The position numbers and the translations under genes are program-made. 64,000 bases of DNA from Variovorax boronicumulans. Its GTDB lineage: Bacteria > Pseudomonadota > Gammaproteobacteria > Burkholderiales > Burkholderiaceae_C. The notes beneath the pieces were generated by a model. It searched no databases. It was not told the origin of the DNA and saw only the letters and a list, made by a program, of their open reading frames with translations. Shown here in pieces: positions 33,842 to 42,643 of this stretch. The stretch is taken from assembly GCF_029892485.1 (NCBI RefSeq), contig NZ_JARXVG010000010.1, forward strand, positions 124,001 through 188,000, written 5' to 3'. Position 1 is the first letter of the stretch, and each line of letters starts with the position of its first letter.

Positions 33842-33900
33842 GTCTTTGTCTCCAGTACGGGTAAGTCCCTAGGATTCCGGGCTCTCAAATGCCTTGAATT

Positions 33901-33923
33901 GATTATTTCTCATAACCATAATC
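33901..33923. promoter_or_regulatory. palindromic operator candidate in the amidohydrolase/crotonase gap
   Basis: GATTAT-N11-ATAATC, enclosing a second nested pair TTAT-N5-ATAA, lies in the AT-rich divergent gap 33842-33945. Size and symmetry suit a MarR dimer. The MarR gene at 46183 is the obvious candidate. No binding data support this. Confidence 0.4.
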
Positions 33924-33945
33924 GAACGCAACCCCAAAACACATC

Positions 33946-34719
33946 ATGACCAATCCTGACCTCCAACTCGACATTCGCGACGACGTTGCCATCGTCCGCC
34001 TCGCGCGCGGCGCCAAACGCAATGCGCTGTCGGACGGCTTGATCCTCGCGTTGCGCGACACCTTCGAGAAACTGCCCTCCAGCGTACGCGCCGCGGTGCT
34101 CGATGGCGAGGGCCCGCACTTCTGTGCCGGCCTCGACCTGAGCGAACTGAAAGAGCGCGATGCCGGCCAGGGCATGCAGCACTCGCGCCTGTGGCATGCC
34201 GCGCTCGACCTCATCCAGCACGGCCCGGTGCCGGTGGTCGCGGCGCTGCACGGCGCGGTGGTCGGCGGCGGTCTCGAGCTGGCGAGCGCCTGCCACATCC
34301 GCGTGGCCGACCGCTCCACCTTCTATGCGCTGCCCGAAGGGTCGCGCGGCATCTTCGTGGGCGGCGGCGGCTCGGTGCGCATTCCCAAGCTGATCGGCGT
34401 GGCCCGCATGACCGACATGATGATGACCGGCCGCGTCTACAACGCAGAAGACGGCGAGCGCGCCAACTTCGCGCAGTACCTGGTCGACGAGGGCGCGGCC
34501 TTCGACAAGGCCCTGGAGCTTGCCAAGCGCATCGCCACCAACGCGCCGCTCACCAACTACGCGCTCATGCACGCGCTGCCGCGCATCGCCGAGCAATCGG
34601 CCGACCACGGCTTCTTCACCGAGGCGCTGATGTCCGGCATCGTGCAGGCCGCGCCCGAGGCGAAGGCGCGCGTGCGCGATTTCCTCGAAGGCCGCGGCGC
34701 CAAGGTGAGCAAGGGATGA
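33946..34719 (+). CDS. enoyl-CoA hydratase/isomerase (crotonase)
   Basis: A 257-residue crotonase-fold enzyme. The oxyanion-hole segments are GEGPHFCAGLDLSEL near residues 50-64 and HGAVVGGGLELASACHIRV near 100-118. EGSRGIFVGGGGSVRIPKLIG follows. In this locus it probably hydrates hydroxycinnamoyl-CoA to the 3-hydroxy-3-arylpropanoyl-CoA. It could instead be a hydratase-aldolase (Ech/HCHL type) giving vanillin directly, but the neighbouring SDR and amidohydrolase favour the beta-oxidative route. The first gene of the plus-strand catabolic run. Confidence 0.85.
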   Translation: MTNPDLQLDIRDDVAIVRLARGAKRNALSDGLILALRDTFEKLPSSVRAAVLDGEGPHFCAGLDLSELKERDAGQGMQHSRLWHAALDLIQHGPVPVVAALHGAVVGGGLELASACHIRVADRSTFYALPEGSRGIFVGGGGSVRIPKLIGVARMTDMMMTGRVYNAEDGERANFAQYLVDEGAAFDKALELAKRIATNAPLTNYALMHALPRIAEQSADHGFFTEALMSGIVQAAPEAKARVRDFLEGRGAKVSKG

Positions 34720-34747
34720 GCGCCGCACGGCCGCCCGAAGGCGCTCG

Positions 34748-34788
34748 CCCCCTCCCTTGGGAGGGGGTATGCGAAGCCACGCAGTGGC
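34748..34788. repeat. double-hairpin intergenic repeat
   Basis: Two short hairpins lie in the 91 bp between the crotonase and the CoA ligase. The first is CCCCCTCCC-TT-GGGAGGGGG; the second is GCCAC-GCA-GTGGC. CATGGGGGAG follows just before the ligase start. It looks like a REP-type dispersed element rather than a terminator, as no T run follows and the operon continues. Confidence 0.55.
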
Positions 34789-34810
34789 GCAGCATGGGGG
34801 AGACTTCCAA

Positions 34811-36664
34811 ATGACCTCCGTCCGATACCGCCCGCTCGCCTTCGGCGTGACCCGCGCGGTGCTGCGCGACGGCGCGCCAGGCATCCGCTACCTGCAGGCC
34901 GAGACGCAGCTCGAGGCCTACCGCGAGCGCATGACGGACCGCCTCGCACACTGGGCCGAACACGCGCCCGAACGCACCTTCATCGCCCGCCGCGAGCGGT
35001 TGGCCGACGGCAGCACCGGCGACTGGCTGCGCGTGAGCTATGCGCAGGCACTGGAGGAAGCGCGCGGCATCGGACAGGCATTGCTCGACCGCGGCCTGAG
35101 CCCGGAGCGTCCGGTCGCGATCCTCAGCGAGAACGGCATCGAGCATGCGCTGCTCGCCCTGGGCTGCCTCTATGCCGGCGTGCCCTACTGCCCCGTCTCG
35201 CCGCCCTACTCGCTCGTGAGCCAGGACTTCGAGAAGCTGCGCCACGTGCTGGACACGCTCACGCCGGGCCTCGTGTTCGCCGCCGATGCGGAACGCTACG
35301 GCCGCGCCATCGAAGCCGCCGTGCCGGCCGGCACCGAGGTCGTGCTCGCCAGCGGCCATATTCCGGGCCGCGCCACCACCCGTTTCGACGTGCTCGCTTC
35401 CACGCCCGCCACGCCCGCCATCGACGCCGCGATGCGCGCGACCGGCCCCGACACCATCACCAAGTTCCTCTTCACCTCGGGCTCGACCAAGATGCCCAAG
35501 GCGGTGATCAACACACACCGCATGTGGTGCGCCAACCAGCAGCAGCTGCGCCAGTCGATCCCCGCGCTGGGCGACGAGCCGCCGGTGCTCGTCGACTGGC
35601 TCCCCTGGAACCACACCTTCGGCGGCAACCACAACGTGGGCATCGTGCTGGACAACGGCGGCACGCTCTACATCGACGACGGCAAGCCCACGCCCACGGG
35701 CATGGCCGAGACGCTGCGCAACCTGCGCGAGATCGCGCCCACCATCTACTTCAATGTGCCGACCGGCTTCGAAGCGATCGCCAACGCGATGGAGAGCGAT
35801 GCGGTGCTGCGCCGCAACCTGCTGTCGCGCGTGAAGATGTTCTTCTACTCGGGCGCGGCGCTCTCGCAGCCGATCTGGGACAGCCTGCACAAGACGCAGG
35901 AGGCCGAGGTCGGCGAGCGCATCGTGATGGGCACGGGCCTCGGCATGACCGAGTCGGGCCCGTTCGCGCTCTACGTCACTGGCCCCGAAGTGAAGTCCGG
36001 CGACGTCGGCCTCCCGGCGGCCGGCATCGAGCTCAAGCTGATCGAGGTCGACGGCAAGACCGAGGTGCGCTACCGCGGCCCCAACATCACGCCCGGCTAC
36101 TGGCGCGCCCCCGACGCCACGGCCGAGGCCTTCGACGAAGAGGGCTTCTTCTCGACCGGCGATGCGGTGAAATGGATCGACGACGAGAACATCCACCGCG
36201 GCCTGCGCTTCGACGGCCGCATTGCCGAAGACTTCAAGCTCGCCACCGGCACCTTCGTGAGCGTGGGCCCGCTGCGCGCGAAGATCATCGCGGCCGGCGC
36301 GCCGTATGTGCAGGACGCGGTGCTGACCGGCATCAACCTGAAGGAAGTCGGCGCGCTGATTTTCCCGACGCAGAAGGTGCGGCAGCTTGCCGGCCTCCCC
36401 GCAGACGCCACGATGCAGCAGGTGCTCGAAAGCGCGCCGGTGCAGGCGCACTTCCAGCAGGTGGCCAACGACCTGGCCGCCATGGGCACCGGCAGCGCCA
36501 ACCGCATCGCACGGCTGCACCTGATGGCCGAGCCGCCCTCCATCGACAAGGGCGAAGTGACCGACAAGGGCTCGATCAACCAGCGCGCCGTGCTCAAGCA
36601 CCGCGCCGCGCTGGCCGATGCGATGCACGACGGCACGCTGCCTTTCACCCTCGTGCCCCGCTAG
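34811..36664 (+). CDS. feruloyl-CoA synthase-like aryl-CoA ligase
   Basis: A 617-residue AMP-binding acyl-CoA synthetase of the feruloyl-CoA synthase class. The phosphate loop is FTSGSTKMPKAVINTHRM near residue 220. Further core motifs are WLPWNHTFGGNHNVG, GTGLGMTESGPF and GPNITPGYW. The start MTSVRYRPL at 34811 avoids a leader that would be read from the repeat element. It activates ferulate or a related hydroxycinnamate with CoA and ATP before side-chain breakdown. It follows the crotonase and precedes the SDR by 22 bp. Confidence 0.88.
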   Translation: MTSVRYRPLAFGVTRAVLRDGAPGIRYLQAETQLEAYRERMTDRLAHWAEHAPERTFIARRERLADGSTGDWLRVSYAQALEEARGIGQALLDRGLSPERPVAILSENGIEHALLALGCLYAGVPYCPVSPPYSLVSQDFEKLRHVLDTLTPGLVFAADAERYGRAIEAAVPAGTEVVLASGHIPGRATTRFDVLASTPATPAIDAAMRATGPDTITKFLFTSGSTKMPKAVINTHRMWCANQQQLRQSIPALGDEPPVLVDWLPWNHTFGGNHNVGIVLDNGGTLYIDDGKPTPTGMAETLRNLREIAPTIYFNVPTGFEAIANAMESDAVLRRNLLSRVKMFFYSGAALSQPIWDSLHKTQEAEVGERIVMGTGLGMTESGPFALYVTGPEVKSGDVGLPAAGIELKLIEVDGKTEVRYRGPNITPGYWRAPDATAEAFDEEGFFSTGDAVKWIDDENIHRGLRFDGRIAEDFKLATGTFVSVGPLRAKIIAAGAPYVQDAVLTGINLKEVGALIFPTQKVRQLAGLPADATMQQVLESAPVQAHFQQVANDLAAMGTGSANRIARLHLMAEPPSIDKGEVTDKGSINQRAVLKHRAALADAMHDGTLPFTLVPR

Positions 36665-36686
36665 ACATTCCAGGAGACAACACACC

Positions 36687-37451
36687 ATGAAGATCGAAGG
36701 ACAAGCCGCCCTCGTCACCGGCGGCGCATCGGGCCTGGGCGAAGCCACCGCGCGCGAACTCGCCCGCCTGGGCGCCAAGGTCGCCGTGCTGGACCGCAAC
36801 GCCGAGCTCGCAGAAAAGGTCGCCGCGGAAATCGGCGGCGTCGCGTGCACCTGCGACATCACCGACACCGACAGCGTGAACGCGGCGCTCGACAAGGCCG
36901 CCGCAGCCCATGGCCCCGCGCGCATTCTGATGAACGTGGCCGGCATCGGCAGCGCCAAGCGCATCGTGGGCAAGGACGGCAACCCGGCGCCGCTCGAAGA
37001 CTTCGTGCGCGTGGTCAACATCAACCTCATCGGCGGCTACAACATGGCGCGCCTCTTCGCCGCGCGCTGCGCCAAGCTCGAAGCGCTCGACAACGGCGAG
37101 AAGGGCGTGATGCTCTTCACCGCCTCGGTCGCCGCCTTCGACGGCCAGGTGGGCCAGCAGGCCTACAGCGCCTCGAAGGGCGGCCTCGTCGGCATGACGC
37201 TGCCGATGGCGCGCGACCTCGCGCAGCACGCCATCCGCGTGTGCACCGTCGCGCCCGGCCTCTTCGCCACGCCGCTGCTGCTGGAGCTGCCCGAGGCCGT
37301 GCAGCACTCGCTGGCCGCCTCGATCCCGTTCCCGCCACGCCTGGGAAAGCCCTCGGAGTTTGCAGAGCTGGCCTGCCATATCGTCACCAACGGCCACCTC
37401 AACGGCGAAGTCATTCGCCTGGACGGCGCGCTGCGCATGGCACCGCGCTGA
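36687..37451 (+). CDS. SDR-type 3-hydroxyacyl-CoA dehydrogenase
   Basis: A 254-residue classical short-chain dehydrogenase. The NAD site is TGGASGLGEATAREL near residue 12, with DRNAE setting NAD preference. MNVAGIGSAKR is the NAG-type motif, and the catalytic Ser is in FTASVAAFDGQ with the YSASK Tyr/Lys pair. It is closest in style to human type 2 3-hydroxyacyl-CoA dehydrogenase (HSD10-like). Here it should oxidise the aryl 3-hydroxyacyl-CoA to the beta-keto thioester. A CAGGAG site precedes the ATG. Confidence 0.88.
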   Translation: MKIEGQAALVTGGASGLGEATARELARLGAKVAVLDRNAELAEKVAAEIGGVACTCDITDTDSVNAALDKAAAAHGPARILMNVAGIGSAKRIVGKDGNPAPLEDFVRVVNINLIGGYNMARLFAARCAKLEALDNGEKGVMLFTASVAAFDGQVGQQAYSASKGGLVGMTLPMARDLAQHAIRVCTVAPGLFATPLLLELPEAVQHSLAASIPFPPRLGKPSEFAELACHIVTNGHLNGEVIRLDGALRMAPR

Positions 37452-37506
37452 GCCACTCCGCCTTTCCGCGTTCCCGCTTCGCTTCATAACGTACCAGGAG
37501 ACATCG

Positions 37507-38640
37507 ATGACCTTCAAGAAAACCACCCTCGCCGCCGTGCTGGCGCTCATCGTCGGCATCGCCCATGCCGACATCACCATCGGCGTGGTGCAGCCGCTCA
37601 CCGGCCCGGCCTCGGGCCTGGGCATTCCGGTGAAGAACGGCATCGCCATCTGGCCCAAGACCATCGCGGGCGAAACGCTCAAGGTGGTGGTGCTCGACGA
37701 CGCCACCGACCCAACCACCGGCGTGAAGGATGCGCAGCGCCTGGTCACCGAAGACAAGGCCGACGTCATCATCGGCTCCAGCGCCACGCCGGTCGCCATT
37801 CCCATGGCCGACGTGACCGCCGAATCCGGCACGCCGCAGATCGCGACCTCGCCCGCGGGCCTGCCGCCCGGCAAGGACAAGTGGTTCTTCCGCCTGCCCC
37901 AGTCCAACGACGTGATGGCCTTCGCCCTGGTCGCGCACATGAAGAAGCAGAACGTCAAGACGGTCGGCTTCCTCGGCTACACCGACGCCTACGGCGAGCT
38001 GTGGCTCAAGGCCCTGACAAACGAAGCCGCCAAGAACGGCATCAAGATCGTCGCGACCGAGCGCTTCGCGCGCTCCGACACCAGCGTGACCGGCCAGGTG
38101 CTCAAGCTCACCTCGGCCAACCCCGATGCGATCCTGATCGTGGCCTCGGGCAGCGGCGCCGGCATGCCGCAGAAGGCGGTGATGGAGCGCGGCTTCAAGG
38201 GCAAGGTCTACCAGACGCACGCCGCCGCCACGCAGGACCTGATGCGCACCGCCGGCAAGGACGCCGAGGGTACCTTCGTGGTGTCGGGCCCCGCCACCGT
38301 GGCCGAGCAGCTGCCCGACAGCCATCCGTCGAAGGCGGCGGCCGTGGCCTTCGTGCAGGGCTACGAGAAGGTCTACGGCCCGGGTTCGCGCAACCAGTTC
38401 GCCGGCCACTCGGCCGACGCGCTCACGGTGCTCGAGAAGGCCGTGCCGGTCGCGCTCAAGAAGGCCAAGCCCGGAACGCCGGAGTTCCGCGCCGCGCTGC
38501 GCGATGCGCTCGAATCCATGGGCCGCACGGTGATCGCGCACGGGGTGCTCAACTGGACGGCGCAGGACCACTGGGGCTACACGACCGAGACCGGCGTGAT
38601 GCTCAAGGTGGTGAACGGCGCGTTCAAGGTCGAGCAGTAA
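37507..38640 (+). CDS. branched-chain-type ABC transporter substrate-binding protein
   Basis: A 377-residue periplasmic binding protein of the LivK/Leu-Ile-Val family. The signal peptide is TTLAAVLALIVGIAHA, cleaved before DITIGVVQPLTGPASG. The body keeps the two-lobe Peripla_BP_6 pattern. In aromatic clusters such proteins bind benzoate, hydroxybenzoate or cinnamate-type acids, so hydroxycinnamate is the inferred ligand. It heads the transporter genes that run to livF. An AGGAGACATCG site supports the ATG at 37507. Confidence 0.88.
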   Translation: MTFKKTTLAAVLALIVGIAHADITIGVVQPLTGPASGLGIPVKNGIAIWPKTIAGETLKVVVLDDATDPTTGVKDAQRLVTEDKADVIIGSSATPVAIPMADVTAESGTPQIATSPAGLPPGKDKWFFRLPQSNDVMAFALVAHMKKQNVKTVGFLGYTDAYGELWLKALTNEAAKNGIKIVATERFARSDTSVTGQVLKLTSANPDAILIVASGSGAGMPQKAVMERGFKGKVYQTHAAATQDLMRTAGKDAEGTFVVSGPATVAEQLPDSHPSKAAAVAFVQGYEKVYGPGSRNQFAGHSADALTVLEKAVPVALKKAKPGTPEFRAALRDALESMGRTVIAHGVLNWTAQDHWGYTTETGVMLKVVNGAFKVEQ

Positions 38641-38665
38641 TCTCCAGTCGCAGCTGCACCACGCC

Positions 38666-39706
38666 ATGGACCTTTCAATCGCCAGCATCCTGACGCTGGA
38701 CGGACTCACCAATGGCGCGATCTATGCCCTGCTGGGCATGGGCATCGTGCTCGTCTTCACGGTGACCCGCGTCATCTTCATCCCGCAGGGCGAATTCGTG
38801 GCGTACGGCGCGCTGACGCTGGCGATCTTCCAGACCGGCAAGACGCCGGGCACGGTGTGGCTGCTGCTCATCCTGGCCGGCGTTGCCGCGCTGATGGACC
38901 TGGCGACCGTCTGGCGCCACAGCGGCAGCGCGGCGAGCGGCCTGAAGGCAGCCCTGCGCACGTTCGCGGCGCCGGCGGTCATCTGCGCGGTCTCGGCCTG
39001 GGCCGGGCCGCGCAACCTGCCGATCGGCGTGCAGGCGCTGCTCACGGTGTTCATCGTCACGGCCTTCGGGCCGCTGGTGTACCGCGTGGCCTACCAGTCG
39101 CTGGCGGGCGCGAGCTCGCTGGTGCTGCTGATCGTCTCGGTCGGCGTGCACTTCGCGATGACCGGGCTGGGCCTGCTGTTCTTCGGCGCGGAGGGCTTTC
39201 GCAACCCGCCGTTCTGGGACGAACGCATGGCGCTCGGGCCGCTCAACGTGAGCGGGCAGGCGCTGATCATCTTCGGCGTATCGGCCGCGCTGATCGTGCT
39301 GCTCTACCTCTTCTTCGAGCGCAGCCTGTACGGCAAGGCGCTGCGCGCAACGGCCGTGAACCGGCTGGGCGCGCGGCTCATGGGCATCTCCACGCAGGCC
39401 GCGGGGCAGCTCACGTTCGCGATGGCGGCGCTGATCGGTGCGCTCTCGGGGCTGCTGATCGGCCCGACCACCACCGTGTTCTACGACTCGGGTTTTCTCA
39501 TCGGCCTGAAGGGTTTCGTGGCAGCCGTGATCGGCGGACTCGCCAGCTACCCGGGCGCGCTGCTCGGCGCACTGGCCGTGGGCGTGATCGAGGCCTTCGG
39601 TTCGTTCTGGGCGAGCTCCTTCAAGGAAGTGATCGTGTTCACCATCATCCTGCCGGTGCTGCTGTGGCGGTCGCTGCGCAGCGGGCATTCGGACGAGGAG
39701 CATTGA
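38666..39706 (+). CDS. branched-chain-type ABC permease (LivH type)
   Basis: A 346-residue inner-membrane permease with about eight to nine helices. It begins DGLTNGAIYALLGMGIVLVF, the LivH signature, and ends with the EAFGSFWASSF coupling region. Residues 75-120 form an insert around a repeated hydrophobic pair longer than in E. coli LivH (308 residues). It pairs with the LivM half of the next gene. The 348-bp gap downstream is filled by palindromic repeats. Confidence 0.88.
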   Translation: MDLSIASILTLDGLTNGAIYALLGMGIVLVFTVTRVIFIPQGEFVAYGALTLAIFQTGKTPGTVWLLLILAGVAALMDLATVWRHSGSAASGLKAALRTFAAPAVICAVSAWAGPRNLPIGVQALLTVFIVTAFGPLVYRVAYQSLAGASSLVLLIVSVGVHFAMTGLGLLFFGAEGFRNPPFWDERMALGPLNVSGQALIIFGVSAALIVLLYLFFERSLYGKALRATAVNRLGARLMGISTQAAGQLTFAMAALIGALSGLLIGPTTTVFYDSGFLIGLKGFVAAVIGGLASYPGALLGALAVGVIEAFGSFWASSFKEVIVFTIILPVLLWRSLRSGHSDEEH

Positions 39707-39754
39707 TGAACACCGGTTCTCCTGCCGATCGCTCTCCGGGTCATCCAGGGCGCA

Positions 39755-39846
39755 CTCGCACCGACGGGGCACCTTGCTCCGCGAACGTCCCCCGCCCTTC
39801 GGGCTCCTCCTTGATTTCGCTGCGCAAGGCACCCCATCGGCGCGAG
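39755..39846. repeat. mosaic palindromic element, half 1
   Basis: Outer arms of 23 bases (39755-39777 and 39824-39846, 19 of 23 paired) enclose a 47-base core at 39778-39824. The core reads TCCGCGAACGTCCCCCGCCC, continues TTCGGGCTCCTCC and ends TTGATTTCGCTGCG. It contains an inner mini-hairpin GCCC-TTCG-GGGC-like. The core recurs inverted in half 2. Confidence 0.75.
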
Positions 39847-39895
39847 CGTTGCAAGCCGCGGTGGTCGATCGCTCGATCACCGGCGGCGTGCCGCA

Positions 39896-39989
39896 GTGCG
39901 AAGAGCACCGGGTGCTCCACGCAGCGAAATCAAGGAGGAGCCGAAGGCGGGGGACATTCGCGGAGGGGAGTACCCGGTGTTCTTCGCAC
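39896..39989. repeat. mosaic palindromic element, half 2
   Basis: Outer arms of 23 bases, starting GTGCGAAGAGCACCGG at 39896 and returning at 39967-39989 (21 of 23 paired), enclose the inverted core at 39920-39964. The inverted core differs from half 1 by one A/G-type substitution and by a mini-hairpin stem one base pair shorter. The outer arms are unrelated to those of half 1. The remaining DNA of 39707-40054 shows nothing else. Confidence 0.75.
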
Positions 39990-40054
39990 CCGCCCTGAAC
40001 AGCAACGACAAGAACACAAGCAACCGGCGAACCAATGCGCCCTGGACCACTGAC

Positions 40055-41866
40055 ATGGAAGCGCTACTGAACCCTGCTTCGACCCAAGCGCCCGACAAGA
40101 GCCTGCTGCGCACCTGGGGCCCGCTCGCGCTGGTCCTGGTGCTGATCGCGCTGCCGTTCCTGCCGCTGCCCGACTTCTGGATCATCCAGCTCAACTACAT
40201 CGGCATCTACACGCTGCCGGTGCTGGGCCTGGTGCTGCTCACCGGCGTGGGCGGCCTCACTTCCTTCGGACAGGCGGCGTTCGTGGGCATCGGGGCGTAC
40301 ACCACCGCCTACCTCACGGTGAACACCGGGCTGTCGCCCTGGGTCACGCTGTTCGTCGGCCTGGCGCTCACCGGCCTGAGCGCCGCGATCATCGGCGCGA
40401 TCACGCTGCGCATGTCGGGCCACTACCTGCCGCTGGCCACCATCGCGTGGGCGCTGTCGCTCTACTACCTCATGGGCAACCTCGATGCGCTGGGCAAGTA
40501 CGACGGCATCCTGGGCGTGAAGGGCCTGTCGCTGTTCGGCTTCGAGTTCGGCCAGCAGCGGCTGTTCTACGGCGTGGTGTGGGCCTTTGCGGTTCTTGCG
40601 GCGCTCGCGGTGATCCGGCTGCTCGATTCGCGCAGCGGCCGCGCCATCCGTTCGCTCGCGGGCGGCTCGCAAATGGCCGAGGCCATGGGCGTGAACACCC
40701 TGCGCTTCAAGATCGGCATCTTCGTGCTCGCGGCCATGCTCGCCTCGATCTCGGGCTGGCTGTTCGCGCACTTCCAGCGCACGGTGAACCCCTCGCCCTT
40801 CGGCCTGAAGATGGGCATCGAGTACCTCTTCATGGCGGTGCTCGGCGGCGCGGCCCATGTGTGGGGCGCCATTGCCGGCGCGGGCGTCGTCAAGCTGCTG
40901 GAAGACCAGCTGCAGGTGCTGCTGCCCAGGCTCATCGGCACGGCCGGCAGCTACGAGCTGATCGTGTTCGGGATCATGATCGTGCTGGTGCTCAAGTACC
41001 TGCCCGAGGGGCTCTGGGCCTTCGTCGATCGCCGCCTGCCGCGGCCGCGCCGCAGCGTCGACTGGCAAGGTGCCAAGGACCTGCCCGCGCGCGCCAAGCC
41101 GGCCGCCGGCGAGGTGGTGCTCGACGTGCAGGCCATCCGCAAGACCTTCGGCGGGCTGGTGGCGGTGAACGACATCAGCTTCCAGACGCGCGCCGGCCAG
41201 ATCGTCGGCCTGATCGGGCCGAACGGCGCGGGCAAGTCGACCACCTTCAACCTCGTGACCGGCGTGCTCGGCCTCTCGGGCGGCGCGGTGCGCTTCCGGG
41301 GCGAAGCCATCGGCGGTCTGGGCGCGCGGCAGATCGCGCAGCGCGGCATGTCGCGCACCTTCCAGCACGTGAAGATGGTGGCCGACATGACGGTGCTGGA
41401 GAACGTCGCGCTGGGCGCGCACCTGCGCGGCCGCAAGGGCGCCATTGCAGCCATGCTGCGCATCGACCGCGCCGAGGAACGCGCGCTGTTCCGCGAGGCC
41501 GAGCGCCAGCTGCAGCGCGTGGGCATGGGCGAGCACCTGCACGAGATCGCGGGCAACCTCGCGATGGGCCAGCAGCGCCTGCTCGAAATTGCGCGCGCGC
41601 TGTGCGCCGACCCCGCCCTGCTGCTGCTCGACGAACCCGCGGCGGGCCTGCGCCACAAGGAAAAGGAAGCGCTGGGCCAGGTGCTGCGGCAGCTGCGCGG
41701 CGAAGGCATGAGCATTCTTCTGGTCGAACACGACATGGGCCTGGTGATGGACATCTGCGACCACATCGTGGTGATGGAATTCGGCACGCACCTGATGGAG
41801 GGCACGCCCGCCGAGGTGCAGGCCAGCGACAAGGTGCGCGCCGCGTACTTGGGCACGGAGCATTGA
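40055..41866 (+). CDS. fused LivM permease and LivG ATPase
   Basis: A 603-residue fusion. Residues 1-330 are a LivM-type permease with about nine to ten helices (YIGIYTLPVLGLVLLTGVGG, LTSFGQAAFVGIGAY). A short Arg/Pro linker (DRRLPRPRRS) leads to a complete LivG-type ATPase from about 352. It has Walker A GPNGAGKST near 388, LLLLDEPAAG and switch His in LLVEHDMG. The signature reads LAMGQQ, where LivG proteins usually have LSYGQQ. The ATG at 40055 excludes the repeat-encoded leader upstream. It is the middle of the liv-type operon, 1 bp before livF. Confidence 0.92.
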   Translation: MEALLNPASTQAPDKSLLRTWGPLALVLVLIALPFLPLPDFWIIQLNYIGIYTLPVLGLVLLTGVGGLTSFGQAAFVGIGAYTTAYLTVNTGLSPWVTLFVGLALTGLSAAIIGAITLRMSGHYLPLATIAWALSLYYLMGNLDALGKYDGILGVKGLSLFGFEFGQQRLFYGVVWAFAVLAALAVIRLLDSRSGRAIRSLAGGSQMAEAMGVNTLRFKIGIFVLAAMLASISGWLFAHFQRTVNPSPFGLKMGIEYLFMAVLGGAAHVWGAIAGAGVVKLLEDQLQVLLPRLIGTAGSYELIVFGIMIVLVLKYLPEGLWAFVDRRLPRPRRSVDWQGAKDLPARAKPAAGEVVLDVQAIRKTFGGLVAVNDISFQTRAGQIVGLIGPNGAGKSTTFNLVTGVLGLSGGAVRFRGEAIGGLGARQIAQRGMSRTFQHVKMVADMTVLENVALGAHLRGRKGAIAAMLRIDRAEERALFREAERQLQRVGMGEHLHEIAGNLAMGQQRLLEIARALCADPALLLLDEPAAGLRHKEKEALGQVLRQLRGEGMSILLVEHDMGLVMDICDHIVVMEFGTHLMEGTPAEVQASDKVRAAYLGTEH

Positions 41867-41867
41867 C

Positions 41868-42605
41868 ATGACGACACCCCCCTTGCTCCGCATCCGCGAC
41901 CTGCACGCCGGCTACGGCCGCGCCGAAGTGCTGCACGGCATCGACCTGGAGGCCGGCCAGGGCAGCGTGGTCACCGTGATCGGCCCGAACGGCGCCGGCA
42001 AATCCACCCTGCTCAATGCGCTGATGGGCGTGCTGCCAGCCAAGGGCGTCATCGAGTTCAAGGGCCAGCCGATCTCGGCGCTGTCGCTCGAGGAACGCGT
42101 GATGCTCGGCATTGCGCTGGTGCCCGAGAAGCGCGAGCTCTTCGGCACCATGCCGGTCGAAGACAACCTCGTGCTCGGCGCATTCCGCCAGGTGCGCCTG
42201 CGCAACAAGCAATGGCGCGACCGCATCGACGAGGTCTACACGCTGTTTCCGCGCCTGAAGGAGCGCCGGGCGCAGCTGGCCGGCACGCTGTCGGGCGGCG
42301 AACGGCAGATGCTGGCGGTGGGCCGCGCGCTGATGTCGCGCCCCACGCTGCTGATGCTCGACGAGCCCAGCCTCGGCCTCGCGCCGCTGGTGGTGCAGGA
42401 GATCTTCCGCACCGTCGATGCATTGCGCGCCACCGGCGTGACCATCCTGCTGGTGGAGCAGAACGCGCGCGCCGCGCTCGAGGTGGCCGACCACGGCTAT
42501 GTGCTCGAAATGGGTAGCGTGAGCCTCGAAGGCGAGGCGAAGAAGCTGGCGGTGGACTCGCGCGTGATCGACACCTACCTCGGTGCGGCGCGCAAGACCG
42601 CCTGA
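41868..42605 (+). CDS. branched-chain-type ABC ATPase (LivF type)
   Basis: A 245-residue second ATPase of the importer. Walker A is GPNGAGKSTLLNAL near residue 39. The signature LSGGERQML and Walker B LLMLDEPSLGLAP are canonical LivF. It starts 1 bp after the livM-livG fusion stop, so is translationally linked. It heterodimerises with the ATPase half of that fusion. Confidence 0.93.
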   Translation: MTTPPLLRIRDLHAGYGRAEVLHGIDLEAGQGSVVTVIGPNGAGKSTLLNALMGVLPAKGVIEFKGQPISALSLEERVMLGIALVPEKRELFGTMPVEDNLVLGAFRQVRLRNKQWRDRIDEVYTLFPRLKERRAQLAGTLSGGERQMLAVGRALMSRPTLLMLDEPSLGLAPLVVQEIFRTVDALRATGVTILLVEQNARAALEVADHGYVLEMGSVSLEGEAKKLAVDSRVIDTYLGAARKTA

Positions 42606-42643
42606 AGACAAGAGCGCCGCGACATCCGCGGCAAGGAGACGAC

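Noticed and set aside
34748..34788. Terminator between crotonase and CoA ligase
   Set aside because: The hairpin lacks a T run and the same operon continues directly, so a dispersed repeat is the better reading.
39896..40054. In-frame extension of the LivM-LivG protein to 656 residues
   Set aside because: The extra 53 residues would be translated from the palindromic repeat. The ATG at 40055 directly precedes a normal LivM N terminus.
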